Below are positions 13,949-28,900 of a DNA stretch of 64,000 bases, piece after piece. The DNA comes from Enoplolaimus lenunculus (taxonomy: Eukaryota > Nematoda > Enoplea > Enoplida > Thoracostomopsidae), in the NCBI GenBank assembly GCA_030248215.1, contig JASANG010000696.1:62001-126000 (forward strand), in the 5' to 3' direction. Each line of letters begins with the position of its first letter. Positions within the stretch are counted from its first letter, which is position 1. The notes under the pieces were generated by a model. The model was not told the DNA's origin. It saw only the letters and a program-made list of their open reading frames with translations, and did not search any database. The position numbers and the translations under genes were made by a program.

Positions 13949-16900
13949 CTATAAAGTATGATTTTCAATTTGTTTAATGACAGCCAACGGAACAAATCTG
14001 AAATGGGAGACTCGCTTTTGCTTTCAATGTTAATTGTAGGCATCAACATGCATGCCCGGCCTTTACGGGCGCGTTTAGAGAAATGGGGTCAGGAGACGTG
14101 GTAGGGTGGCGTTGTACTTGTTTTGCGGCGCTGTCCGTCGCCGTCCGTCACCTATTAATTGTGTCATCATACGGTATCGTACGTGAATAATTCACGTTGG
14201 ATACTACGGGATGACGTACAGCGACGGACATCCCGGACGGTGCCGGCAAGCGACGGACGTCATAAAAAGTACAGCGTCACCTAAAGTATTATTTTCAATC
14301 TAAATATACTTATTCAATAATAAACAACTGCCTACTTTAGCGATCCGAATGAAAAGGGAGTAGGAATGTCCCCAGGTGCGTCCGGTTTGCAACCTAGAAT
14401 TCAATATTTTAGAAGCCGTTGTGCACATAAAGCACGTGCTGGTGCTTGAAAGCGCAAGTATTTGCATTGATAAGGAACAGTTGGGACGTCTCGCTTAATG
14501 AGGGAATCCTTATAAATTATCATTCAACAGGTAAATTCAAAACAATAAAAGTGTATGTGGTGTTTTGCAAACTCAAGGAATTTCGAAATGTATGTATATC
14601 TTTCTTGTAGCCACTGGTATGCATCGCTGATTTTTTAGCTAAAATATCAAAATCATTTTTTTGCACTGCGCAAATATGTTAAAGTTGTTAAACACTAGTC
14701 ACAGAGTTTCTATTGCTCGTATATTATTTGTAATTAGTTGCACATAGTATATTCTATGAGTGAAAGGGTTAACGAAACAGTTTCGTTCACATCTTGTGAA
14801 CGGTATGGTTACGCATTATCTATGATTCAGTTTATGGTAAATGTGAATTTCGTATTGTGACCGGCGCATAAATACTTACGGTAACTGAACTGGAGAACTC
14901 TTTGTTTTGCCGTCTCGATGCGAAGTATCAATTTTTGATTTAATGTCCATTGGTTCAGTTGCCGCTGTATCGGTTGAATTTGACCCACTGGTGCAGTCAG
15001 GTGTGACAATTTTCTTGACAACAAACGTCGATGTACTCAGTGACGATGCGCGTCTGTTGCGACCGCTTGATGCTGAAAAAGGTTCCATTAATCACAGGGC
15101 AGCAGTCCAGAAGAACTAAAAAATGGGGTTTTAGTTTTACACTTTTCTATCTTTACTGCATTGTACAACCATTAAAAGTCTTTGATTATTTTGTCTAAGC
15201 TCAATTATGACGATTTATGAGAGAACAGCCAGAACAGGAGGGCAACATCGTGTGAAAAAAAACTTGTTTGATTTAATTGTTTGGTGATGAGGAAATAGTT
15301 TCGGGCATGGATTGCGTATTTCGTTCAAATGGTTTTACAACAAATTTGTATTCGGATATAAGCGCAAACCTTTTATGATTTAACTTTTTATGAGTATATA
15401 ATTTAAGACTTTCATTAACATTCAAATTTTTGTTCTTAATTCTAAAAATATGGGTTTGTGTTATTGATTATTTCTGTTTTCAATCATGATAAACTTTGTA
15501 AAATACTTCGTTTCGTTTGTGTTAAAAATTCCGTTTCTTAAATTAAAATGTTAATCTGCTTTTTTAAGCAAATTCTGTAAAACATTGGATGTTGTTTGTG
15601 CTCTGCTCCAACTTTAACTTTTGAAACACAAAATTGTCGACCCTCGAAAATGCCGGACGATCTCGAGAAAATACCGGATTTTAATACCGGAACCGTATAG
15701 TATGAAATACTGAATATCTCTGTTTGAATCGGAATTCCGGTTCAACCCCGCTCGTAATTAACACAAATTTAAACCACGTTTGGACTATGTTTTTATCTAC
15801 ACTGCGAAAAATGGGGAGACAAATTGACTCTCTCCGAAATATGCTTTTCCGGGCTACACAAAATGAGTCAAAATTCCACCCCTCCAGAGTCAAATTCGAT
15901 TCACTGACTCGCCAAGTGAGTCGAATTTGACTCTGGCGGAGTCGAATTTGACTCAGTTTGTGTCGTCAGGAAAAGCCAGTAACAGTCTAGCATCGTAACC
16001 ATAACACTGGATCAGGTCCACTTGCAAACAATGGCGTTGTGAACAGCTGAAATCTTACTTTTTATCTGTTGGGAACCACATTTATCATCCAGTTGACAAC
16101 TGATCGATTTAGAATATTCGTTCGTTTGTGTATCAGATACATTTGACTAAAATTTGTATGTGAAAAATAACAGCAAAATCATTGGTCGCTGTGACGTTTC
16201 TGTTTCCAACTTTGATTCAATTTTACTGGCTGATGAATTGAGCTGGCAGTGTTGAGATTACAAAATTCTAAATTGATACGGTCACGGAACATAGAATAGT
16301 GAAAAAAGCTCATGAGTAAAGCGACCGAGAAGCCAAATAAAATTCTAATACCAAATCATAGTAAAGAAATTTGGTTCTGTTTTTTGGGGGGTTTGCGTGA
16401 GTATCTCCCCTTCTGACGCACCAGTGAATTGTTCCTGAACAAAATGTGAATTTTTATGCCTAAGATCATGAAACAATTACCTGTATTGCACAGTTCATAC
16501 GGCCCATGTTACTTTAAGGGGTGTCTAGGTTACTGATGGGTCCATAAAAAAGTAATATTAGATTCTAGATTAGATTTTTATGCTAATCTATTGTTATGCC
16601 CCTTAAAGTAACATTGGCCGTTCATACAATAGGATTTACTTTAGAAAAATTGAGCAACAAGAAATTGGTGCCCGACATCTCATCGTTTCGCGAAATCACA
16701 GGATCGCCGGCATTCAATTCTGCTTCAAAAGAGTCTTCGTCCTTAACACGAAAAAAGCCGTCCATTTTCGACTCAAAACCGCGGTTTGGATTTTTGTCCC
16801 GGTGGACCCATCATCCATTGGGATTTTTGTCCATGGTTTTAGATAATTTTCATTCAAAGGTCAACGCAATCAAACTCTCTTTGACATTTTCATACGATGA

Positions 16901-19900
16901 TGAACACCTCTTCTCAGAATTCTGGTACGCCTGTGATGGTCAAAAATATTGGGTTTTATGGAATTTATACATCCAAATTTTGCAGTTTTCAGTCAATTAA
17001 TGTTTTCAAAAGAATCATCAATTTTACAAACCTTGCGTACACCATTATCACAATTCCCATGTATTCCAAAAATTTCCTTTTAACGGAGTTATAGCCACAT
17101 CTCGTACTGTATATTAAAACTAAGTTTTAAGTCCATTAGTTTCTACCTCATCTTCTTCAGTTTGGTCAGAATCTGAATCAGACAGCGATTTGAAATTCGG
17201 CATTGAAACAGTTTCGTTTTCTGGAAAAAGTAAACAATTCATTGCATCAACATCGCGTTTGATTTATGAATTTGAAAGCAGACCCTTTTCGCCTGACTGT
17301 GTGTTTAAAGTTTAAGCCTAAATGTAAACGTGATTTATTAGTGACGGTGTCGTCTGTAGAACACCGAGAACAAATCCCAAGCTATTGTTCGGGTCACTAA
17401 AATATTAAAAATATAAGATTTATCAATTCGACACATTAATTTTTGAATTTTACCATTTTACCTTCATCAAGTAATTTCAGCAAATATGGCATCTGTTTCT
17501 GAACATCGCGATTTTGGGTTTCGGCTAAAATCTTTTCCAGCAAATCTTTGAATTTCTAAAATAACCAAGATATTTTAACTCTAAAAACACCTATGAACGT
17601 TGCGTCTCAACAAAATTACAAAAAGTTTGCTACATCCAAATTTCGCGAGTTCGACACAATTTCTAACCCAAAAGAATTAAATACTTTTTTGCTCGCTTAA
17701 AAACATCAATTAAATTGTAAAATTGCCGCCAAACCCTGAACCCGTATTCTCAACTGTGTGTAGCACCTGACCAGTTGAGTAACTTTCGAACAAGCGAATG
17801 ATGAGGTTTGAAGCTCAGCACATTTGTGTCATTCCATTTACTCTACTTCTATGCAAATTTTGAGACGCAATTGTATCAGTTCGTTAGTTTGAAAACCTAA
17901 TACTATCTGATGATAGGTTGCTATATGCAGTTGAGAATATGATCACTGAGTTTAGCCAAATACACGAATTAATAAACATACGAGTTCTTTCGCAATTTTT
18001 TGAACCGAATCCAAGTCAAGCAGACTGTACAGTGTCCCATTGACGTATGCATAAATCTACAAAACATTACATTTTAAACAAACGTTTCTTAGCAGGATTA
18101 ATGGTTTAAGTATCAAAATAAACAAACAAGATGTTTCGCATGCACCTCGACAGCAAAACGTTTCTCAAAATTATTTGACTGCAGCAAACTGAAATATTTA
18201 ATGTTACCCTGGTCGAAATTACTTTGACGCGCGCAACAATAGTACAAGCACATTCCTAAGCTTCAGCACAAACATATATGAGCCTAAACAGACCATGGTT
18301 TAACCCTAAGTCGAAGCAAAAATTGACTAAACTTCAAGCTTACTCTATTGGAGTCCTGCGAAACAATGGTACGTTCCTCAAAGCAACATGAACAGTTTCT
18401 CTATCAATAAACCTAAACCTGTGATGATTTTGTCCAGGAGTTTTCAGGAAACGTTCAATTGGTTAAACTACTAATCTGCAACTGTTCAGAACTAAACTTA
18501 GCGTAAGTTTTCGCCTAAATTATTTTAAATCCAATTACTTTTCTGTGTAATCATATTCCTATTCTACATTTTTTGCAATAATTTGAGTAAATCATGTCAC
18601 AGTTTTCATGTGACTGTTGTCTTGGTTGTCTCTCATGATCCACTGAATTCTGCCATTACTGGTTCAGCTGTTTACGCTTACATCAGCGTTGTTGTGTTGT
18701 AAAAGTTTTTTGAGAATCTGAAGTATCGAGCGAGGTTGTTTGCTACATTTGGCTTTGCCTGAAACAACAAATTTATTTTTTGCAATCATTGAAATAACAT
18801 CTTTATTTCATATCGAAATCTAAAAAAGTCAAATTTACGCAAAAGCATTGACTTCAACCTATGCCAGATACTCAGATGTATGCAGCACCTATTATCAGTC
18901 GATGAGAGGTCGTGTAAATTTGAAACCAGCCAACGAATAACTTTTAAATTTTTCGAATGTTTCGCATTTGATTGATTTTTCTTGTAAGCCAAGTTTGACA
19001 ATTTCAGCTGGAAAAGCTTGGATCTGTACATTACACAGAAATTTTGACTGTAACAACGGAATTGTTATACCTAAAGATCGTAAGCTTAAATTCATCAAAA
19101 GTGCAATGCCAAATTCAAGCCCGTAGTCAGTAATCACAGATGGATCCTGCATAAACGAAACCAGCCACGAAATGACGTCATGTTTTATAAGAATCAGTTG
19201 GACGTTGCGTCTAAAATAGGGAATTAATATTTTACAACTTTTTCATTATCTGTTACTTTCGTAGACAATTCATATAATTTTTTATAGATTAATTTTACAG
19301 TTGCGAATCCAGAAATTTTTGACGGAAGGCCGTACGGTACCCAATGGTGAAATAAATAAGCGAGTAAAATGTTCGCGAAGCCATTCGCAATTTTAGTAAT
19401 AAATTTTAATACCAAATTTTAATTTTGATTGCTTGGAGGCTGTGGACTGCATGCGTTTCTTACATCCGCCAGTCAGTTACTGTTTTGATAGTCGTAGATT
19501 AATTTCAAATAATTTTTCAAAAATGCTTAATTATGAATAGCTACAGCTTAAAAAGGGTGGAATATATCCAATTGCTGTAAACGCGAAAAGTTTAAGCCAC
19601 CATTGCGTTTGGGTTGGCTCAACACCATTTTAAGGATGGCACTGTAACTTTGATGACTTCGGTGCCGTACGCCACCGCGCGATATCCTACACAAATTACT
19701 AAAGTATGGCATCGTGCAGTAACGGACGGTAACGAATGGCTCCACCCTAAAACGAGTTTAAAACATTTCTAAAGATACTAAATTTTTTTGGGAATCAAAA
19801 ATCGAAGTACAGTCTGGGAACATTTGGATCAGACCTTCCCATACGTCACAAAAATAAGGAAATGAATTTCTTTCAGTTTTAAATCTTATAACTTAAAAAG

Positions 19901-22900
19901 TAAAAGCTGTTTTTAGCAAATTTAACTTTGCAAAATGTGTTGTCGTTTACTGTATTTTTCTGCTTCCTCCAATCGGTAATTAATTTCAATACTGCGCTTA
20001 GCCAACATGAAAGTCGCTCGAGTTGTTTTATTATCAATTTTAAAATTCAACCAATTGTTGCAGTTTAACTTTGTTTACTTTTACCTCATACTCAGTTTCT
20101 GCAACGTTGCCAACGAATGATCGAGTATTGGAGACCGTTTTGGCGAATGCTTTAACATATCGACTAATGTTGCGATGAGTTGAGTATTTTGTGATAAATA
20201 ATCGCGTCCTAAATTTAGTTGAAATTTGATTCAGTCGAGGCTGGATGGCGTTTGATGAGGAACTCCTATTTAACATACGCTGTGGAAATTTTAGTATACA
20301 TCCTATTTATGAAGCGAACCCAATAAACAAATATATGTTACTGTAGTGACTCGAATAAGAGGAGGGACTGATATTTATTTGGCCACTCTAGAGGGTACCC
20401 CTCTGTTATCCGGTTACGGACTGTTATTTATTTTTAACCCACGCTCCGCCATCCTTCGTTACTGTTATATATCCGGAACTGCAACTATCCGCTGTATTAA
20501 ATGTTTATTTGTCTTGTGTCAATAGCTTGAGCGATATAATGCAAGGTTATGCTTAGGAATGAGCTTTCAACACTTAAGTACGCTCTAACGTATCGAAGTC
20601 AACTTTATTTGGTCCTGGAGTCATTTATTCGCCACATTTAGGGATATATGACATTTATTGCCTCTAATTAGGCTTTAGGGACTCTATCCGTTTACGGATT
20701 CTTATTAGAGATACGGACTCCTATTGATTGGTACTCAAAATTAGGACTCCCCTCTTATTCGGGTCAATACAGTACACCTTTATCACGAATTGATAATAAA
20801 ATTTAACCATTTTAACCGAATAATGGTGCGCTTTCAACATAATCGACTTTTCGTGAATCGTTTGAACGGTGTTTGTGCTAATTTTAACAATTTCAATTGT
20901 TATTGTTCGCTTGTTTGAAAACCTATTACTTGCTGACAATTTCACAACTATTGAGTATCATGATTTTTGGCTTAAGTTAGCCAATCAAAAATTGATATAT
21001 TTTACCAACATGCGGTCTTAGGAAATTTTGTTAAAAATGTGTTTGATTGGATACAAAATACTGCGTTACGTTCGCAATTTTGTATTTGTCTTTGTGACAA
21101 ATTCAGCGGCGGACATTTTACACATTAAATTCCATTTTTCAAAACCATTCCATGAGACAGTAAAAGCGATTTGAAATATCGTTTTATTTTTGATTAATTT
21201 TCTAAATCTGCTTAGAAAATTTTGTTGTTACCGAGTTTAAGCGATGCAACGGTGTTGATCAAACGAACTGCGGATTGTTTCACGTCTGGATTATTCCGTT
21301 TTAGTAGAACCAGGAAGCCCTGAATACAACAAACACACAACAAAATTAAAAAATACATCACGTCTGTCTGTGAAGGGCCTGTAACCAGAAGGGCACCTTG
21401 GCTGAGCCCCAAGAAAACTTTGGGCGACATCCAGAAATGTTTCAGTTTTGCTTGTAAGCAGTGTGAATTTTCCTCCTAGTCATCCTAAATTTGGTTGTAC
21501 CCCCTGGAGTGTTGAATAGGCACGTAGAGATGAACATGAGGCGGCGGCGAACGCCCCACTCAGCTCCGCCCCACAAAAGAGTTTTTCAAAGCTGCCCCAC
21601 GAGTGCCCCACCTGCTCCACAAAAATTGCAGTTACATAATAAAAAAAATAATTGCATTTCAGCGATTTTCATTTTGACTTTCTATATTTTTATGCAATTA
21701 ATCTGACCGCGACTTTTAGTTGTTCAGCACAGGTTTTAAGCGAATTAATCAATTGACGGACAAAAAATTAAATTTACTGACCGATAAGAACTTTTTTAAA
21801 TCTCCAGTCAGCCAAAAATAAACATTTCAACACCGACAGAAATCCATCATTCCATTTTTGTCAATTTCATCTCTATCAGTCCTTCAATTTCTCCCTTCCC
21901 CGACTCATATGACCCCACGTCCCGTTTATATCTCTGATATTACAAATCTGATCTATGCTAAAATCAAGGTAAACTCTAATTCGTTAGATAGTTTGGTAAT
22001 ACACTATATAATAATGGTTAATCAGATTTTAAAACAACTCCATATCACAGGGAGGGGCAGGCTGCCTTACCACCCTTGAACAACTTTTTTTACCACCAAC
22101 TGCTAAAACGGTTTTGCGCGGCTTGTTGTGTGTATCACTTCCTAAATCACGGTGTACTGGCTGCTTGATAGAGGCTTTGGCTTTAGGTATAGCCGCATTC
22201 TTACATTTAGGCCTAGGTTTACGAATACGCCTATTTCACTACAACAGAGCAATATTTAACCATTTTTTGCAAGTGTTTGGAACAGCTTTCTTCTTAGACT
22301 TTAGCCTACGGTTCAAAGGGAAACTGTTTATGAACCCATTTGATGAACTGTACCTTGATTTGTAATTCTGATGAAGCACCAATCAGATCATTGTCCGCAA
22401 ATACAGTCATTATACGACGACACCGAGGCATTGAATTGTGCGTGAATTCCTGTAATTTAGCGAATTTGCATTTTGCTGACTGGAACCGGCGAACTAACGA
22501 TGGAGATAAGTCTACAGACGGGAAGGATTTTAGTAACCAATCAGAATTGTTTGCTACAAAGCCAAAACAAGCAAAAATTGTTTTGTCTCAATTTATCTGA
22601 ACCTCAAATCGATACAAGCGCAACATTTCGGCAACAACAAATCCAAACGAAACTTAAATTAACAATTTGGTCACCGTATAGACAAATACAGGGTCACTGC
22701 GAGCTAAAGAAAACAAATAATTACATCTGCTGACATTTCGACTTTCAGATATTTACCCATCGAAGCGCTTGAAGTAATAACGCAATGCGGCGTTCATTTT
22801 CTACAAAGGATGCCGTCAAACTTTGTCTTATTGAGTCCAAATTTAAGCTGTCCAGTGTCCCGTTTGTGACCGGCGATACTTTAGAGCTGACCACTCCTCC

Positions 22901-25900
22901 CTTGCGTTGAAAAAGACCGTCACGACTTTTTCGATGGGTGCCAGGATGGACGAGAGTGCAATCGTGATTCGGGGTGAAATGTTGTCATGGTTGCTCGGTG
23001 CGTTGTTACTATGGTTACCTGTCGTAGGGAAACAGGGTTTTCTGAAAATAGCAATGCAGTGCTCGCTGTAAGAATTGGCAACCACGGTATTTTCACCTTT
23101 TCACACATTAAGTATGCTAAGAAAGTGCAATCTCGCAATAAATACACAGTGAGCAGAGCCCTCTTGGACTAGAACAGGTAACTCCAACGGTCGAATGTTG
23201 ATGGTAAACACCTTTTGCCCAACAAACCGCGGTTGGACTCCTAACTTAAGCTTAGATCACATGTAAAACAGAAAACAATCGTGTGAATGGATAAAGTTGA
23301 AAATAGGCTCAGATTCTGTATGCTGGCGGTGACGGAGTAAAAGTAATGATTTATGGTAACTTTTGCTGTCTGCTGGGATAAGGAATAAGTCAACACGAAT
23401 TCGTCGTTAAACTTTGCAACTTTTGTGTTGAAAATATTCTCTTACCTGTTAGTTTTTGAAGCCCATTGGGACACCGAATTCACATCAGCAGTCGAAGTTG
23501 ATTGTTGCGTATTCGATGTGTTGGCTTTTTCTTTTGATTTTGTTTTTGATTTGCCGCTTTTCGGTTCATGGCCGATGCCGCTGGTACATTTTGATGTTAT
23601 GCGATTTAGATCTGTTACAATGTCGCTGTTTCCCTGAATACAAACGATTATCCAAATTTTAAAAACAAATTAAAGAGTTGTTGTCTCGATATTTCAGGCT
23701 TTATCGCTAAGGGAGTATCATATTTATCTGAAACAATCGTACACAAGTTTATAATGGGATTCGAAGCCGCTATCTCGTCATTATTAGTTTAACATAAGAA
23801 CCACTCAGCTACGCAGCCCGCTTATCGACTTCGTACTATCATCTGACTGCAACATTTCGGCTTGACGCCTTATACAATCATGTATTATCAGCAACGTTTT
23901 GTATTTCATGTTTTACTATGCAATCATTACATAACTACGTTTATGCTTACAGATAAGAACAGTAAAATATATCACAAATACAAAAAATGGTTTTATAATT
24001 CACATTTGATTGTAAAAACGCAAAAGAATTTTAATTAAATTTAATTGATTTCCACGTACAATTTGACCAGTAACACAGCTTTCGACGAGTTGTATTAATT
24101 CAGTTGTTACACTGGATAAGTTTTTGTTTTCGCTCTGAAAATGATAAGAAAACTGCATCCATACGAGGCAACAGCCAAACAGGGGCCAGAAGGGCTCAAC
24201 TCCTCTTAAACATTTTGCCTTCCTTATAGCGCCGGAGAAGGCTATGGTGGGGGCCCCAAGAAATTCCAGGGCGTTGGCCTCTTGAGATGATCCAAATATT
24301 TTTCAAATTTTTTGTTTGAAAACTTGTTAGGATTTGGTTTCTTTTTGGGATGATTGCACCCAAATGAGGGCATGTGGGGTGGTTATTCCGAGCCTGCTTC
24401 CTAATGGAAAAGTTTCAACCCTTTTCCAAAGTAATATTAATTTCTTGCATGCCCCTCTTGAAATATTCGACCCCCAAATAGCGTAGTGAGCTTTGCCACA
24501 AATTCACATCAACAACTTTAAGTAGTCCGGCGCGGTTTGTCGCCGCCTTCGCTCAATGTCACCATCTGTCGCCTTACGTCATTAAAAATTTTAGAAAGCA
24601 TAGCGCCATCCTTATGGCCGGCCGTGCAAAAATATTTTCATCAAAAATGCTTAAACCATCTGTTAAACGCTATGCAAAGACTAAAATTGTCTTCTGGCGA
24701 AGGCTATAACCAAATAGGTTCCATGTTAATAATAAGAATTTCCCCTGCCCTTTAAGCCTATCCCTAAACTTTGTGTCTCCCTGTCTTTAGGTCTCCATTC
24801 TCCCTGCTGGTCAATCGGCAGGCTCTTATAATTAGTATAGTCAAGAGTGCATGATATAACAGTGTGCAACTCTTTGGGTTCCGCATGGTACAAAGTGTAC
24901 CACCTGCCGTTGCGTTTTTGGTCTACCCTCCTTTATTTACAGGGGAGTTTCTGTCACATGCAATAACCAAAATTAAATTATAAGCCGAGCTATCTGATGC
25001 CGGATAGATTAAGTGTCATGGTTCACATAAGTTGTACCCCCTCTCTAAATAAAGGGGGGTAGGCCAAAAACGCAACACATGTCATGAACATTCTTTTCTA
25101 CACGGAATGTGCCCAGTTGCACACTCTTGTTAGTATACATCATTCACTCTTGGTATTGTCTGTTAATTGGAAACAGAATCGCCTTCAGTGAAAGAATCTC
25201 TATCTATGAAACTCCTGAAATGAAGCTAAAACCCAGACATTTTAAATGATTTATAATTAATTTGCTACAATATTTATGGTGATATAATTACTTCTCTCGC
25301 TATAGTCACTTGCAAAAAACTGTTTACTGATATTTTTACACTGCCGAAATTAAATTGTGGCCAAATTAATTTAAGGATTCCCAAGGCAGACAAACCAATT
25401 GGCTGGTAAGACTGATTAAATAAATTTATATCCCATCGAGTCAGCCATTCTGTGACTGCATTCTCAAATGTATGCGGCATCCAACGCCGGTTGGCGATAG
25501 CTTTGTAACATTCAAAACAGCCAATAGCGAACTTTACAATGTGGCATATTTCTTCCTTCTGATTGGTCGAGCTTGTGATTTTAGTTTGAGATTTGCATTG
25601 TAACTTCTGTCATTCGCTTATTTAAAAATCTATTGCAAGTGGCAGATAGGTGCTATACACATTTGAGAATATGTTGCCCTGGTTTGTCATTATCCTTAAT
25701 ACCAACTCACCTGAAGCCGATTGATCAGTTTTGTTGAATTGAAACATTTTCGTTCGAGAACAGTGTTACGTTTTTGACATTCAAGGAAATTTTGTACCAT
25801 TTCTGAAACATTTACCATTTCAGACTTTGAAATAATTTTACAAAAAGTCTCTCGTGTGTCACATGAAAAATCAGAGCCATAACTGGGCATAAGCTTATTT

Positions 25901-28900
25901 TTTCGTTTGTTGTGAATTTTGATTGCACATTTAAAGACGGAAAATTTATTATAATCAGCGAATCAGCATATTTCTAAACTGATTCTTCCAATATTTAATG
26001 CTCATGGAATACAGTCAAGACTCAGAATCGTTGAAAAGTTCAATAAATTTCGCTTCAAAATTTACTATGATTTTTACTGTAAAGGCAGAGTTTCACTAAC
26101 CTTTGTAACTCGGATCGTCACCCATTTTTCCTTGGAGCGAATTCCGAATTTGTGCTGTTCTCTGACATACAACAACAAAATAATATGGATCATGTTTACT
26201 TATAGAGCCTTCCCACTGCGAGACAGGATGATTGGATGCTTTTAGAAGGTGGAAGATTCGGATCAGAAGTACGCTTATTTTCAAGCTTTCTCTCCGGCAG
26301 AGGCTATGTTTAGGCTTATACTAAGTTGGTAGGCCCCTAATACCTTTAATATGAAGGCATACCATCCATGTTGAACACTAGCTATATATAGTCAGATTGG
26401 CCTGAATCACAAAAAATGCTCATTTCAGTCCGTAGCCAGAGGGAAGTCAAAGGAGCTGAACTAATCCGCGATGGAACAATTTTGCCTTACGCTCTCCAAA
26501 AAAGGTTTTGCCGAGCCACTAGCGGATCTAGAGGGAGGGGGCGTGGCGTACGCCCCCGTCAAAAATTTTTTGTTATAAAGCGACAATGATCCCTACCTTA
26601 CAATTTTGTCCCTCAAAAAAGGCACATATATAGCACTGTGTGTTTTATAACTTTTGAAAGACGTCGGAAATTTCTGGATTCGCTGCTGAGCCCAGCTTGT
26701 AAGATCTGACAAACGAACTGTATGACCCAACTAAAATTGTTTGGTCCCAGGTTTGTTGAGCTGACTATATGCCTGTTTCACGTTCTGTAAAAAACCAACC
26801 AATCAGGACGAAAACCAACTGCTCGGAGGCAGGGGAATTCCCCTGATTGCGCACATTTTCTGTCCCAAAATGACTTACATAAATTGTTAGCAATTTTGGT
26901 TCTGTTTTGCGCGGAATACAGTGCAAAACGTGCGTTTGAAGTCGATTCCTTAGATCATTCCGCCAAGTATCCTGCAGTAAAAACAATGCAACTTTAATAA
27001 ATTTTCAAATTTTAAAACGATATTTTCTTTTAAGTTTTGTCACTGGTCCGTGAAAAGCAAAATTGACCGCCATATTGTAATTTGCTACAATCTGTTCTTA
27101 GAACAGCAGTGATTTAAGGTTCACAAGTTTTAATCACCATTCACCGATGATTATCAAGTGGGAAACCATTTTAGTTCGGAGACTCATAGAACGGTTGACT
27201 TCGAGACAGACAAGATTAGGCTCAGATTTAGGCTTAGTCTTAAGATTAGGATTAAGATAATTCTTAGGCTTACGTTTAAATTTATATTTAAGCTCAGACT
27301 TTGTAAGCAGGTCCTTAACAATTTTTAAAATTAAAAATCAGTCAAACGCTTACACGGAAAAGTTCTTTGAACAACTGATGCTTTTTTGGATCTTTTGCGT
27401 GTGGAAATGCAAAATAAGGAATAATTTCAGGGCAGTTGGATAATTTTGCGCCTTTGCTGTCGAGATATTTTTTGAAAATTCGATACCCGTCTTCTTTGAC
27501 TGCTTTTGGCTGAAATATTAATAATGTTTTTGATAAGAATGTGTTACATTTGTTAATAAAAATTCATTTAACACTGATAATTACATAACAAAGTGCAAAG
27601 AATATGCTGCCTTTAACTCTGAAATTTTTGAAGAGATTTGAAACAAATTAACACTGATTGCGTTTATAATCAAGAGGTCGACGATGTTTCGTCGCTATTT
27701 GCGTTCGCTAAGTTTGTGCTCGACGGTTGGAGTTCCACTCTCACGAAATGAAATCATGGTTTACACCCTTGTTCACCCGTTAAATGTTGTCAGTAGGGTA
27801 CATTGTAAAATCAAACCTCTCCGTAGTCGGAAATGTTAGCTCGACCAAACAATTTTAGGCTGGCATGGAAAATCAAAAGCCTCAAATGCGACGTAAAGTC
27901 GATGTTTAAAGGCAAACATCAATTTTTGATTGCGGCCAGGTTTATCTTAAGATTTAACAAAAACATATTCACTTTCAAAAAGTGACCCTTAATTTTAAAA
28001 ACAGTTTTAAAATTTCAACAAAGTTATTTGTGAAACCCTGTATGTTGACTTCTGCTGAGTTCACAAGATTACAAACGACTCCCACTGTCAAGAATGTTTT
28101 TCAATTGAAAATGAATGCTACTCACATTTGAGAATACTGTTGCAGGAGTCCGACAAAATGCCAGGGTATCATTGAACCCGAAAATTTAAAAATGCAAATA
28201 TATATTTATGATACAGATTCCACATTTATTTTGTGTACGCAATATCACAATTTTTACATACCAATTATGTACACAAGTCTTATCAGCCTGTACAGGATAG
28301 ATTTCGTTGCACCTATCTTGCACAGGTCGTTGTTAGAACTACACGGCCTGAACGAACCCCTTCTTCAAACAACTGTGAATGTACATGGTTTCCCCCTTGA
28401 TTTCTCCGAAACGTTGCCGGCCACGCCGAGAACCGAACCTTGGACCGTTCGCTCGCGAGTAAGCTCGCTGCCCATATTACACCATGCGGCCGATATTATA
28501 ATTTTCTGTAGTACTTTAGGTGAACGTTTATGCATGTGTATTACATTACACACATTTGGTTTAAAACAATTAAGACTTACAGTTGATGAATCTTTAAGAG
28601 ATGCAATCAGGAAATAAAGTCGACAGAAAAAGTCAAGTTTACACGTTTCGATATCTGTATTCATCCAATCTTCGGTTAAATCGTCCCATAAATTGAAAAA
28701 TTCTTCCGATTGAACGAGATCAAAGTTGAGCAATAAACGTTCCTGAAATGTCAAAATAGATTAATTAAAACCAATCATTCAATATTTTAAGTTTGTTTTT
28801 ACAAATATGTCGTTTATGCTGAAAATCCATTTGATAAACAACTGGTAAAAAGTTCACTTTCAAAATTGACAAAATTTCCAGAAAAAAATTAGCAGAAATT

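Larger units (their letters stand above)
15073..16639. other. ARMC9 intron between exons 19 and 20
   Basis: It holds the partial family F element (15800-15977), a worn family A relic (about 15640-15757) and the family B element 16501-16619. Phase shows that one more coding exon should lie here or that a border is misplaced. No clear candidate was found. Confidence 0.55.

Noticed and set aside
28192-28617. 141-residue plus-strand ORF
   Set aside because: It lies partly antisense to ARMC9 exon 3 and has no splice context; ARMC9 explains the conserved part.
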